A DNA stretch of 13,523 nt. It comes from an uncultured Bacillota bacterium. GTDB lineage: Bacteria; Bacillota; Clostridia; Peptostreptococcales; Anaerovoracaceae. Made by a program: the position numbers and the translations under genes. Under the pieces are notes generated by a model that was given only the letters and a program-made list of their open reading frames with translations, searched no databases and had not been told where the DNA came from. The first letter of the stretch is position 1. Every line of letters starts with the position of its first letter. The stretch lies in NCBI GenBank assembly GCA_959606705.1, contig CAUHLX010000038.1, forward strand, positions 1-13,523, read 5' to 3'. Shown piece by piece: positions 7,164 through 13,523 of this stretch.

Positions 7164-7284
7164 CGCGAGGGTTCGCAAGCCTTGCGCCGGGTGAGAGCAG
7201 CTTGATCATAGAGGAAACGATTTCGTTACAAGTATCGTTAAATCTATCAGGTACATGGGATTGTACGAAAGAAGGAGTAGGAAC

Positions 7285-8106
7285 ATGGAAAAATTAATCA
7301 TCACCGCTGCCATTTGCGGCGCGGAAGTCACCAAAGAGCAGAATCCGGCGGTGCCCTATACCGTCGAAGAGTGCGTTCGGGAGGCCAAATCCGCTTATGA
7401 CGCGGGCGCGTCCATCATCCATCTGCATGTAAGATGGGACGATGGGACTCCCACTCAGAGCAGAGAACGCTTTCAGGTGATCATGGACGCCATCCGCAAG
7501 GAGTGCCCGGATGTGATCATTCAGCCCTCCACCGGCGGAGCCGTAGGCATGACCGACGAGGAACGTCTGGATTCCACCAACGTGACTCCCACCCCCGAAT
7601 TCGCCACGCTGGACTGCGGTACCTGCAACTTTGGGGGCGACGAAATTTTCATCAACACCGACAACACGGTATTCAATTTTGCCAAGATCATGAAGGAAAG
7701 AGGGATCAAGCCCGAGCTGGAAGTGTTCGACAAAGGCATGATCGACATTGCGCTGAAGGCAGATAAAAAAGGTCTGCTGGTGCATCCTCTGCACTTCGAC
7801 TTTGTTCTGGGCGTACAGATGAGCGCCACCCTTCGGGACCTGGTGTTCATGGCTGGAAGCCTGCCCGCGGGTTCCACCTGGACCGCTACCGGACTGGGCA
7901 AAAACGCCTGGCACATCGCGGCGGCTACCATTTCCCTGGGCGGCCACGTAAGAGTGGGCTTTGAGGATAACCTCTACATGGAAAAAGGCGTGCTGGCCAA
8001 GAGCAACGGCGAGATGGTCGCCAAAGCCGTAGAGCTGGCTAAGCTTCTGGGACGTCCGGTGGCCACACCGGCGGAAGCCAGAGAAATTTTGAGCATGACG
8101 AAATAA
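7285..8106 (+). CDS. Beta-keto acid cleavage enzyme (BKACE, DUF849), Kce-like
   Basis: 273-residue zinc-dependent BKACE-family enzyme. The family swaps acyl groups between a beta-keto acid and acetyl-CoA, releasing acetoacetate. The best-known member, Kce, acts on 3-oxo-5-aminohexanoate in lysine fermentation. Residues matching Kce, from memory of that protein, are Glu14, His46 and His48 (HLHVR, zinc), Ser82 (PSTGG), Glu146, and the RVGFEDN stretch with Arg223, Glu227 (zinc) and Asp228. The loop VLGVQMSATLRDL (174-186) is shorter than I recall for Kce, so the substrate may differ. The ATG at 7285 is set by GGAG (7274-7277) 7 bases upstream; the in-frame ATG at 7255 has no such site. No other lysine-fermentation gene is adjacent. 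In the 121-base gap before it I see short inverted repeats (7216-7239, 7251-7266) but no convincing promoter. Confidence 0.93.
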   Translation: MEKLIITAAICGAEVTKEQNPAVPYTVEECVREAKSAYDAGASIIHLHVRWDDGTPTQSRERFQVIMDAIRKECPDVIIQPSTGGAVGMTDEERLDSTNVTPTPEFATLDCGTCNFGGDEIFINTDNTVFNFAKIMKERGIKPELEVFDKGMIDIALKADKKGLLVHPLHFDFVLGVQMSATLRDLVFMAGSLPAGSTWTATGLGKNAWHIAAATISLGGHVRVGFEDNLYMEKGVLAKSNGEMVAKAVELAKLLGRPVATPAEAREILSMTK

Positions 8107-8137
8107 GGGATCGGCCAATCGCAACAAGGAAAAAGGA

Positions 8138-8174
8138 AAAAGACGCGCTGCGGAAAATTCGCGGCGCGTCTTTT
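8138..8174. terminator. Bidirectional terminator between the BKACE gene and pucR
   Basis: A 15-bp stem (8138-8152 with 8160-8174) with one G-U pair encloses a 7-base loop. TTTT closes the plus side (8171-8174, then GTTAT), and the A-rich left flank gives a pyrimidine tract on the minus strand. It lies 31 bases after the BKACE stop and 30 bases past the convergent regulator stop, so it can serve both. Confidence 0.88.
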
Positions 8175-8204
8175 GTTATGGCTTTCCTCGATCCGCGGGC
8201 AGCC

Positions 8205-9833
8205 CTATTCCTCCGCCTGGGCCGCGGTCAGCCGGTAAAGCGCCGCCGCCTGATAGAGGCGGTAGGCCTCCGGCATTCTGATCAGGTCACAGCGCAGGAC
8301 CTTGCGAATCTCTCCCAGACGGTAGAGAATCGTATTTTTATGAAGAAACATGAGCTCGCCGGTTCGACGGGTGCTGCTTTCGGTATCCAGCAGATAGACT
8401 GCCAGCGTATCCAGCAGTTCACTGCCGTTTTCCCGATGCCGCAGAGGGGCCAGGCAGTCTTGGAGGACTTGATACTCCTGAGAATTTTCAGGGCCCTTTT
8501 TGATGAGGCCGCAGCATCGGGCGGTAAACTCCAGCTCAGCGGAAGAGAACCAGGTGCGTTGAGGATAGATGGTTCGGGCAACATTGAAGTATTCCTGATA
8601 AAGGGAAAACTGCCGACGAAATTCCTCCGGCTCCCTTTGATTGAGGTAGAGGGCCGGCGGAGCCAAAGCCGGGAATTCTCGCAGTCTATCGATCAGGCGA
8701 TACGGAAGGGTGTCCTCCGGAACGTCATTTCCGGAAAGCTCCGCGATCACTACGGAAACCCCGCAGTAAAACCCGCAGATCACGGTTTTCTCGTATTCAT
8801 CCGTTTCCTTCCGCAGAATGGAAAGCAGGATTTCATTTCGCTTTACTTTATCCTGCAGCGTGGGGGCGGTGTCTTCCGGGCGGAACAGCAGCATGGTATC
8901 CAATGCGCTGAGATCGATGCGGAAGGCCTCGGCGATGTTGCGGGCCTGATCCATATTATTGCCTAAGATTGCGGGAACCAGGGCTTCGGGGTCCAAGGCT
9001 TCCAGATCGTAATTCCAGATACTGGAAAACAACTGGAGCAGCTCCACGGCCTGATCCACCGCCTCCTTGGACAGGCGGCCGGATTCATCGATGGCCAAGA
9101 GAGACAACAGCCGCAGGTGCTTTCCGGAAAGTGGAACGCGGAAGGCGGTCACCTGGGAATGTCCCGCGTTTCCGGCCAGTCGGCTGATCCGTGAAAATTC
9201 CTTTTCACGAAAGAGGTTCAGGACCTGGTCCTCCGTGAGGGAGCTGGAGGTGGGCCGCTTGACAAAGCAATAGCATTTCAATGAGGCATCGGTCAGCAGC
9301 AACGTGCATTTCAGTTGGTCCGCTAGCATCTGCATCACGTTGTCCAGAGTTTTCTGCCATTCCGGCAGCTGCGAAATACGCTCCAGCATGTGATTGACAA
9401 ACAGAGTCTCCGACTGCCGGTCACGGAAGATCGCTTCCATGATTTCGCCGATGACTTCACTGTACAGCAGGTCCATGCGATTTGCCGGCATGACGATGAG
9501 CGGGAAGTCCAATTCGTCGGCGGCTTCAATGACCTGCTGATCCAGAGCGGGGAAAAAATATCCCAGATAGTAGAGCACTAGCGCGACGTTTCCGGAATCG
9601 TGAAGCATTTCGATGGTCTTACGCTGAGCGGGGATGTCATCTCTCACCGCGAAAAAGGCGGTAAGAACGATTTCGTTGGCTCGAAACAGCTGAGGGCTGG
9701 AAAGAAGCGAAAACTCCGAGCATTCCAGAACGGAGACGGAGGCTACGATTTTACCAAGGCCCTTGTGCCCTGCCACAACGGAAGCGTCTTTCAGCGAGGG
9801 AAGTTCCAAGCAATCCGCAATGGTCACACTCAT
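8205..9833 (-). CDS. PucR-family transcriptional regulator
   Basis: 542-residue PucR-type regulator, typical length. The N-terminal PucR domain (DCLELPSLKDASVVAGHKGL, 7-26, to about residue 120) is thought to take part in ligand sensing. A middle GGDEF-like region follows, and the C-terminal HTH_30 domain (about 472-535, with LHKNTILYRLGEI at 497-509) binds DNA. Family members usually activate purine, allantoin, amino-acid or other nitrogen-compound catabolic genes when the substrate is present. The ATG at 9833 begins MSVTIADCLELP and has GGAAAGGG 7 bases upstream; the frame stays open to 9932 but those extra codons lie over the promoter. Divergent from the racemase-permease-DUF917-M20 operon, its most likely target. 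The ligand is unknown. Confidence 0.93.
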   Translation of the reverse strand: MSVTIADCLELPSLKDASVVAGHKGLGKIVASVSVLECSEFSLLSSPQLFRANEIVLTAFFAVRDDIPAQRKTIEMLHDSGNVALVLYYLGYFFPALDQQVIEAADELDFPLIVMPANRMDLLYSEVIGEIMEAIFRDRQSETLFVNHMLERISQLPEWQKTLDNVMQMLADQLKCTLLLTDASLKCYCFVKRPTSSSLTEDQVLNLFREKEFSRISRLAGNAGHSQVTAFRVPLSGKHLRLLSLLAIDESGRLSKEAVDQAVELLQLFSSIWNYDLEALDPEALVPAILGNNMDQARNIAEAFRIDLSALDTMLLFRPEDTAPTLQDKVKRNEILLSILRKETDEYEKTVICGFYCGVSVVIAELSGNDVPEDTLPYRLIDRLREFPALAPPALYLNQREPEEFRRQFSLYQEYFNVARTIYPQRTWFSSAELEFTARCCGLIKKGPENSQEYQVLQDCLAPLRHRENGSELLDTLAVYLLDTESSTRRTGELMFLHKNTILYRLGEIRKVLRCDLIRMPEAYRLYQAAALYRLTAAQAEE

Positions 9834-9866
9834 GTCATTACCCTTTCCTTTCTTTGAATTACTCTC

Positions 9867-9895
9867 ATTATACCCGAATGAATCGCCGCTGACAA
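9867..9895 (-). promoter_or_regulatory. Promoter of the pucR-family gene
   Basis: On the minus strand TTGTCA (9895-9890), a 17-base spacer and a perfect TATAAT (9872-9867) form a near-consensus promoter. The start would be near 9860 with a leader of about 27 bases carrying the ribosome binding site. This also supports the start codon at 9833 over upstream in-frame codons. Confidence 0.82.
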
Positions 9896-9918
9896 GAAAC
9901 CGTAAACAGAATTCCGCC

Positions 9919-9934
9919 TTGTGCGAACGCACAA
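9919..9934. promoter_or_regulatory. Palindromic operator candidate between pucR and the racemase operon
   Basis: TTGTGCGAACGCACAA has 7-bp perfect arms around AA. It lies 24 bases upstream of the pucR -35 and about 65 bases upstream of the candidate operon -35, where a divergently acting PucR-type regulator could bind. An extra GTGCG half-site follows at 9936-9940. No T tract and no coding role are seen. Confidence 0.55.
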
Positions 9935-9990
9935 AGTGCGGACTTTAATTTTGTGTTGCCTTCTAATGACATGAAAGGACGCGTTCGGTA

Positions 9991-10005
9991 CTGTTACGTT
10001 AACAG
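9991..10005. promoter_or_regulatory. Second palindrome, overlapping the operon -35 region
   Basis: CTGTTACGTTAACAG has 6-bp perfect arms around CGT. It overlaps TTAACA (9999-10004), the candidate -35 of the racemase operon, and so could be a repressor or activator site. It is unlike the 9919-9934 palindrome, so a second regulator is possible. Confidence 0.42.
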
Positions 10006-10026
10006 AATTTACAGTCAATTTTAAAT
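9999..10026 (+). promoter_or_regulatory. Candidate promoter of the racemase-permease-DUF917-M20 operon
   Basis: TTAACA (9999-10004), a 16-base spacer and TTAAAT (10021-10026) make a mediocre sigma-70 match, with a start about 50 bases before the first gene. A weak -10 would suit an activator-dependent promoter. No sigma-54 match was found here. Confidence 0.4.
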
Positions 10027-10082
10027 CCGGGAAAGGCGGGCGGCGAGCCGAGCCTTTGCGGAACGCGGGGAGGCGATGAAAC

Positions 10083-10787
10083 ATGAAATTGTTGAATTTG
10101 GATCCGGTTACCATGGGCGCTACGGCGGAAGAATTGGAGTACATGGGAAAATATTTGGGACCTGATACGGAATTGGTGTCGTGGCAGATTGCGGAAGGAC
10201 CGGTTTCCATCGAGTGCGAATACGACGAGGCGATGGCCGCGCCGGCGATATTGGAACTGTGTCAACGTGCCGAACGGGAAGGGTTTGACGGAATCTTTAT
10301 CGACTGCTTCGGAGACCCCGCGGTACGGGCGGCCAGAGAACTGGTGAACATCCCGGTGTTCGGAGGCTTTGAGCCGGTCATGCATTTGGCTCTGGGGCTG
10401 GCGGACAAAGTGGCCATCGTTACCGTACTGCCCAATGTGGTTCCCGCCATTCGGGGGAATATCGCCAAGGCGCATCTGGATGATCGGGTGGTCTGCGTGC
10501 GGAATGTGGATATGCCGGTGCTGGATCTGGGGAACCATGAAAAATTGTGCAATGAACTGGTCAATGAAAGCGTTAAAGCAATTTTAACGGATGGGGCGGA
10601 AGCCATCGTTTTAGGCTGTACCGCCATGATCGATGTGGCGGAGACAGTCAAAGCACGATTGAAAGACGCGGGCTACGACGTCCCCGTGCTTGAGGGGGCG
10701 CAGTCATCGCTGATGCTCCTGGAGCTGTGCGCCAAGATGAGACTGGAGCACAGCCGCCTTACCTACCTGCCGATTCCCAAAAAATAG
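10083..10787 (+). CDS. Asp/Glu/hydantoin racemase-family protein
   Basis: 234-residue cytoplasmic protein of the Asp/Glu/hydantoin racemase superfamily, which inverts a carbon centre using two cysteines as acid and base. Both are present: Cys75 in FIDCFGDP and Cys179 in VLGCTAM. The CFGDP stretch and overall length are nearer to hydantoin racemases (HyuE-like) than to glutamate racemase, but substrate specificity cannot be read directly. GGGGAGG (10067-10073) is 9 bases upstream of the ATG. First gene of the operon divergent from the PucR-type regulator and 12 bases before the permease, so it probably acts on the imported compound or a product of it. Confidence 0.88.
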   Translation: MKLLNLDPVTMGATAEELEYMGKYLGPDTELVSWQIAEGPVSIECEYDEAMAAPAILELCQRAEREGFDGIFIDCFGDPAVRAARELVNIPVFGGFEPVMHLALGLADKVAIVTVLPNVVPAIRGNIAKAHLDDRVVCVRNVDMPVLDLGNHEKLCNELVNESVKAILTDGAEAIVLGCTAMIDVAETVKARLKDAGYDVPVLEGAQSSLMLLELCAKMRLEHSRLTYLPIPKK

Positions 10788-10799
10788 GAGGAAAAATCG

Positions 10800-12113
10800 A
10801 TGAGCGAAAACAACAAGAAACAGGCGGAAACCTTTGCTCTGCGGCCGGTAGCGCCGGAGGAACAAAAAAGCTGGGTGGAAATGGTATTCGTACAGGCCGG
10901 CATGATCATCTGTATTCCCGGGTTTCTCATGGGCGCTATGCTGGCGGAGAGCATGACCACGGTCAACGCCCTGATCGCGGGGATCGGCGGCTGGGGGCTG
11001 GTGGTCTTTCTCACCTTTGTTCTGGGGGTGGAAGGGGCCGATCTTCATGTTCCCTCTTGTGTACTCTGTCAGGCAACCTTCGGAAGCACCGGATCCCGCA
11101 TCATCATCAGTTCGGTATTCGCCATCTCCTGCGTGGGATTTTTCGGACTGCAGACCAACGTGTGCGGGCTGGCCTTCGTGAATTTGATGCGGGAAAGCTT
11201 CGGCATCACCATTCCGGTTATGGCCTCTTCTATCTTCTGGGGGCTGGTCATGGTAATCATCGCCGTTTGGGGAATGGATGCTCTGAAGAAGCTGGACACG
11301 GCCTCGGTGCCGCTGCTGCTGGCCATCATGCTGCTGGGAACCATTCTGGCATTCAGACATTTCGGAACGGCCGGCTTTACCACCAACGAGGTGACTGAGC
11401 CGACGATGGGAATGGCCGAGGGAATCGGACTTTCCTTCAGTTTCATGGCGGTGGGAGCGATCACCGCGCCGGATCTCACCAGATACCAGAGAGATCGAAG
11501 GGACACGGTCAAATCCTCCTTCTGGGGCATTATGCCAGCCGGAGTGATCACCATGGCCATCGGCGTGATCATGACAAGAATCGCCGGTATCTACGATATC
11601 AGCATGGTCATGGTCACCGTGGGAATTCCTATTTTGGGTGTGGTCGTCATGATTATCGCCACGCTGACCACCAATTCCATCAACGCCTACTGCGGAGGAT
11701 TGGATATCATCATGCTCTTTGGCGTTTCGGATCACCGCCGGCGGGAGGCGACCTTCATCTCGGGAATGGTGGGAGTGCTGCTGGCAGTGGTAGGAATCCT
11801 GGATTTCATCGAGGTGTTCCTCAACTGGATTTCTTTCGTATTCGCGCCTATCGGCGGCGTAATGATCGCGGACTACTGGTTTATCGGCAGAGGAAAGCCG
11901 GAAAATTGGCACCCCATGGAAGGATTCAACTGGGTGGGAATCGCGGCCACAGTCATTTCATTGGTCATCGCTCTGTTCATTCCCATCGGAGTGTTCAACG
12001 TCAATGGAATCGTGGTGGCTATGATCGTTTACCTGATTTTGGAGCGGTTCTTCCCATCCAAGTCCCGTCCGGAGCTGGCGGCGCATACGGAATCGGAGCC
12101 GGTATCGCAATAG
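10800..12113 (+). CDS. NCS1-family permease (CodB / Mhp1 type)
   Basis: 437-residue inner-membrane transporter of the nucleobase-cation-symport-1 family, which imports cytosine, purines, allantoin or hydantoins with Na+ or H+. About 12 hydrophobic segments run from residue 27 to 416, with a charged N-terminal tail (1-25) and a polar C-terminal tail. Family landmarks are PGFLMGAML (40-48), APDLTRYQRD (223-232), TTNSINAYCGG (290-300) and APIGGVMIADYW (349-360). It resembles cytosine permease CodB, but the racemase and DUF917 neighbours fit a hydantoin-like substrate as well or better. AGGAGG (10786-10791) overlaps the upstream stop and is 8 bases from the ATG, so it is co-translated with the racemase gene. 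Confidence 0.93.
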   Translation: MSENNKKQAETFALRPVAPEEQKSWVEMVFVQAGMIICIPGFLMGAMLAESMTTVNALIAGIGGWGLVVFLTFVLGVEGADLHVPSCVLCQATFGSTGSRIIISSVFAISCVGFFGLQTNVCGLAFVNLMRESFGITIPVMASSIFWGLVMVIIAVWGMDALKKLDTASVPLLLAIMLLGTILAFRHFGTAGFTTNEVTEPTMGMAEGIGLSFSFMAVGAITAPDLTRYQRDRRDTVKSSFWGIMPAGVITMAIGVIMTRIAGIYDISMVMVTVGIPILGVVVMIIATLTTNSINAYCGGLDIIMLFGVSDHRRREATFISGMVGVLLAVVGILDFIEVFLNWISFVFAPIGGVMIADYWFIGRGKPENWHPMEGFNWVGIAATVISLVIALFIPIGVFNVNGIVVAMIVYLILERFFPSKSRPELAAHTESEPVSQ

Positions 12114-12172
12114 CGCGAGGCATCGTTAAAACCATTTACATATTATATTGAAATTGAAGGAGGACAATGAAC

Positions 12173-13282
12173 ATGCGGAAATTAAGCAAACAGGAGATCG
12201 TGGATATTTTATACGGATGCACCATCTTGGGAACCGGGGGCGGCGGGGATCTGGAGCTGGGCCTTGCCGTTATGCAGGAGGATTTCGATCAGGAGAAGGC
12301 GCTTTACTTGGTGGAGCTGGACGAAATCCCGGATGACGCCTATGTGGCTACGCCGTACATGTGCGGCGCGCCGGCGGCGTTGGACGCCGAACCGGAAGGG
12401 AAGTTTGCCCGTCTGCCTCAGCTGGGCTATCCGGAATCCCTGTTGGCCTATCGAACGCTGGAGAGCTATTTCGGACAGAAATTCTTCGCGGCGGCATCCA
12501 CTGAGCTGGGCGGAGCCAACACGGCTTACGCGCTTCATGTGGCCTGTCAGCTGGGAGTTCCCATCGTAGATGCGGATCCGGCGGGAAGATCCGTTCCCGA
12601 GCTGCAGCACAGCAGCTATTTCGTGAAGGATATTCCCATCACGCCCATGGCCCTTGCCACTCAGTTCGGGGACACCATGATCGTGAAGGATGTCGTGGAT
12701 GATTTTCGGTCCGAGGATATCGTGCGCGCGGTGGCGGTAGCCAGCGGGAATAAAATCGGCGTGGCGGATCACCCGATTCTGGGCGAAAAACTGCGTTCGG
12801 TCACCATTCCGGGAGCGATTTCCTACGCCATGAGGATCGGTGAGGCTCTGCGTCTGTCCAGGGAGAAGGGTGAGGACGTGGCTGACGCGCTGGCCAAGGC
12901 CGGCGAGGGAGCGATTTTGTTCCGAGGAACCGTAACGGATTCCTGGTTTAAGGTGGAGGACGGCTTTAATATCGGGGAAATCGAACTGAAAGGAATTGGC
13001 GGCTATGAAGGACAGACTTATCGGGTCTGGTACAAGAACGAGAATCTGGTCTCCTACCGCAATGGAGAAATCGAAGTGACCGCGCCGGATCTGATCTGTG
13101 TGGTGGACAAAGACGGCGTGCCCGTGACCAATCCCAATGCGGAAAAGAGTATGGAACTGAACGTGTTCGCGCTGCCCGCTCCGGAGATCTGGACCTCTCC
13201 CAGAGGGCTGGAGGTATTCGGCCCCAGGAGCTTCGGATTCGATGTGGATTACGTGCCCTTTTGCAAAAAGCCGGGGAAATAA
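12173..13282 (+). CDS. DUF917 family protein (thiohydantoin desulfurase-like)
   Basis: 369-residue DUF917 protein. Most members are uncharacterised; I recall that a member of the family desulfurises a thiohydantoin intermediate in bacterial ergothioneine breakdown, and that the Pfam domains were renamed for such an activity. The specific reaction here is unknown. Conserved landmarks are LGTGGGGDLELG (19-30), TPYMCGAP (60-67), ELGGAN (111-116) and DADPAGRSVPE (133-143). The C-terminal half after about residue 270 is beta-rich in appearance. The ATG at 12173 is chosen because AGGAGG (12158-12163) is 9 bases away; the ATG at 12167 is only 3 bases away. It follows the permease after an AT-rich 59-base gap with no terminator, and lies 18 bases before the M20 gene. 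Confidence 0.9.
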   Translation: MRKLSKQEIVDILYGCTILGTGGGGDLELGLAVMQEDFDQEKALYLVELDEIPDDAYVATPYMCGAPAALDAEPEGKFARLPQLGYPESLLAYRTLESYFGQKFFAAASTELGGANTAYALHVACQLGVPIVDADPAGRSVPELQHSSYFVKDIPITPMALATQFGDTMIVKDVVDDFRSEDIVRAVAVASGNKIGVADHPILGEKLRSVTIPGAISYAMRIGEALRLSREKGEDVADALAKAGEGAILFRGTVTDSWFKVEDGFNIGEIELKGIGGYEGQTYRVWYKNENLVSYRNGEIEVTAPDLICVVDKDGVPVTNPNAEKSMELNVFALPAPEIWTSPRGLEVFGPRSFGFDVDYVPFCKKPGK

Positions 13283-13300
13283 TGACGGGAGGAGGCTATC

Positions 13301-13523
13301 ATGCCGGAGAATGAAAAAATGATCCGTTCCTTGGAGGAACTGATCGCCATCGAGAGCGTCAGCACGGAGGGACTTCCCAGGATGCCTTATGGGAAGGGCC
13401 CCGCGGAAGCGCTGGGCTATGTGCTCGAGCTCTGTAAAGAGTTCGGCTTCCGAACGAAGAAATGCGGCGATTATCTGGGCTATGCGGAGATCGGCCAGGG
13501 AGAGGAGATCATCGGAATCCTGG
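13301..13523 (+). CDS. M20 family dipeptidase (PepV/Sapep-like), 3' partial
   Basis: The first 74 residues of a protein that runs off the right edge. The N-terminus is LEELIAIESVSTEG, then MPYGKGPAEALGYVLELCKE and GYAEIGQGEEIIGIL. This is the usual opening of PepV/Sapep-type metallodipeptidases of the M20 family, just before the first zinc ligand (an HxD motif expected immediately beyond the window). AGGAGG (13290-13295) is 5 bases upstream of the ATG, and only 18 bases separate it from the DUF917 stop, so it belongs to the same operon. Such enzymes cleave dipeptides or related amide bonds; hydrolysis of a ring-opened (N-carbamoyl or similar) intermediate is possible but speculative. Confidence 0.87.
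   Translation, partial: MPENEKMIRSLEELIAIESVSTEGLPRMPYGKGPAEALGYVLELCKEFGFRTKKCGDYLGYAEIGQGEEIIGIL

Noticed and set aside
7164..7186. Hairpin after yvcK considered as a terminator
   Set aside because: The stem is only 7 bp with a G-U pair and no T tract follows, so it does not meet the intrinsic terminator pattern.
8178..8966. 262-codon plus-strand frame antisense to the PucR-type gene
   Set aside because: It starts inside the terminator region and has no ribosome binding site or recognisable family; the minus-strand PucR domains explain the sequence.
9881..9895. Possible second sigma-54 promoter for the PucR-type gene (GG-N10-GC spacing on the minus strand)
   Set aside because: Only the GG and GC dinucleotides fit; the flanking bases differ from TGGCAC and TTGC, and a near-perfect sigma-70 promoter overlaps the same place.
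9834..9932. N-terminal extension of the PucR-type protein using upstream in-frame start codons
   Set aside because: The extension runs across the -10 and -35 elements and has no ribosome binding site, whereas ATG 9833 has a good one and begins right at the PucR domain.
10704..11912. Long minus-strand open frame (402 codons) antisense to the permease
   Set aside because: Translation is dominated by His, Asp and Arg with no domain, mirroring codons for membrane segments on the other strand. The NCS1 permease reading is clear.
10083..12113. Reading the operon as plain cytosine uptake and deamination
   Set aside because: No cytosine deaminase is present, and the racemase, DUF917 and M20 genes do not fit pyrimidine salvage. 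It remains possible only if the permease is promiscuous.

Overview
The window looks like a chromosomal segment of an anaerobic, amino-acid-using Clostridia-type Firmicute, fairly GC-rich by eye. This is inferred from the strong AGGAGG-type ribosome binding sites, a TTG start on murB, the murB / PHP / rapZ / yvcK gene order, a beta-keto acid cleavage enzyme close to the Kce enzyme of lysine fermentation, a PucR-type regulator and a DUF917 protein. No RNA genes, insertion sequences, CRISPR arrays or phage genes were seen.

Layout. Bases 3-383 are the 3' end of a Fic-fold gene whose active-site motif is badly degenerate. It converges, through a shared hairpin terminator, on an M20-family amidohydrolase (480-1703, minus). 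The region upstream of that gene carries a full sigma-54 (-24/-12) promoter match. Next comes argG (2018-3286, minus), with its own terminator, a strong sigma-70-type promoter and an ArgR-like operator. Divergent from argG is a cell-envelope/housekeeping operon on the plus strand: murB (3518-4435), a PHP-domain hydrolase (4483-5304), rapZ (5292-6143, overlapping by 13 bases) and yvcK (6156-7163). The whiA gene that often follows yvcK in Firmicutes is absent. A stand-alone beta-keto acid cleavage enzyme gene (7285-8106) takes that place and ends in a bidirectional terminator.

The right third is the accessory part. A PucR-family regulator (8205-9833, minus) faces a plus-strand operon: an Asp/Glu/hydantoin racemase-family protein (10083-10787), an NCS1 (CodB/Mhp1-type) permease (10800-12113), a DUF917 protein (12173-13282) and the start of an M20 peptidase (13301 to beyond the window edge). 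The divergent intergenic region holds two perfect palindromes and recognisable promoters. The set (nucleobase/hydantoin-type importer, racemase, DUF917 enzyme, amide hydrolase, ligand-sensing PucR) suggests an inducible route for taking up and opening a hydantoin-like or thiohydantoin-like heterocycle. The substrate is unknown, and the operon continues off the right edge. This is the best candidate in the window for an undescribed system.
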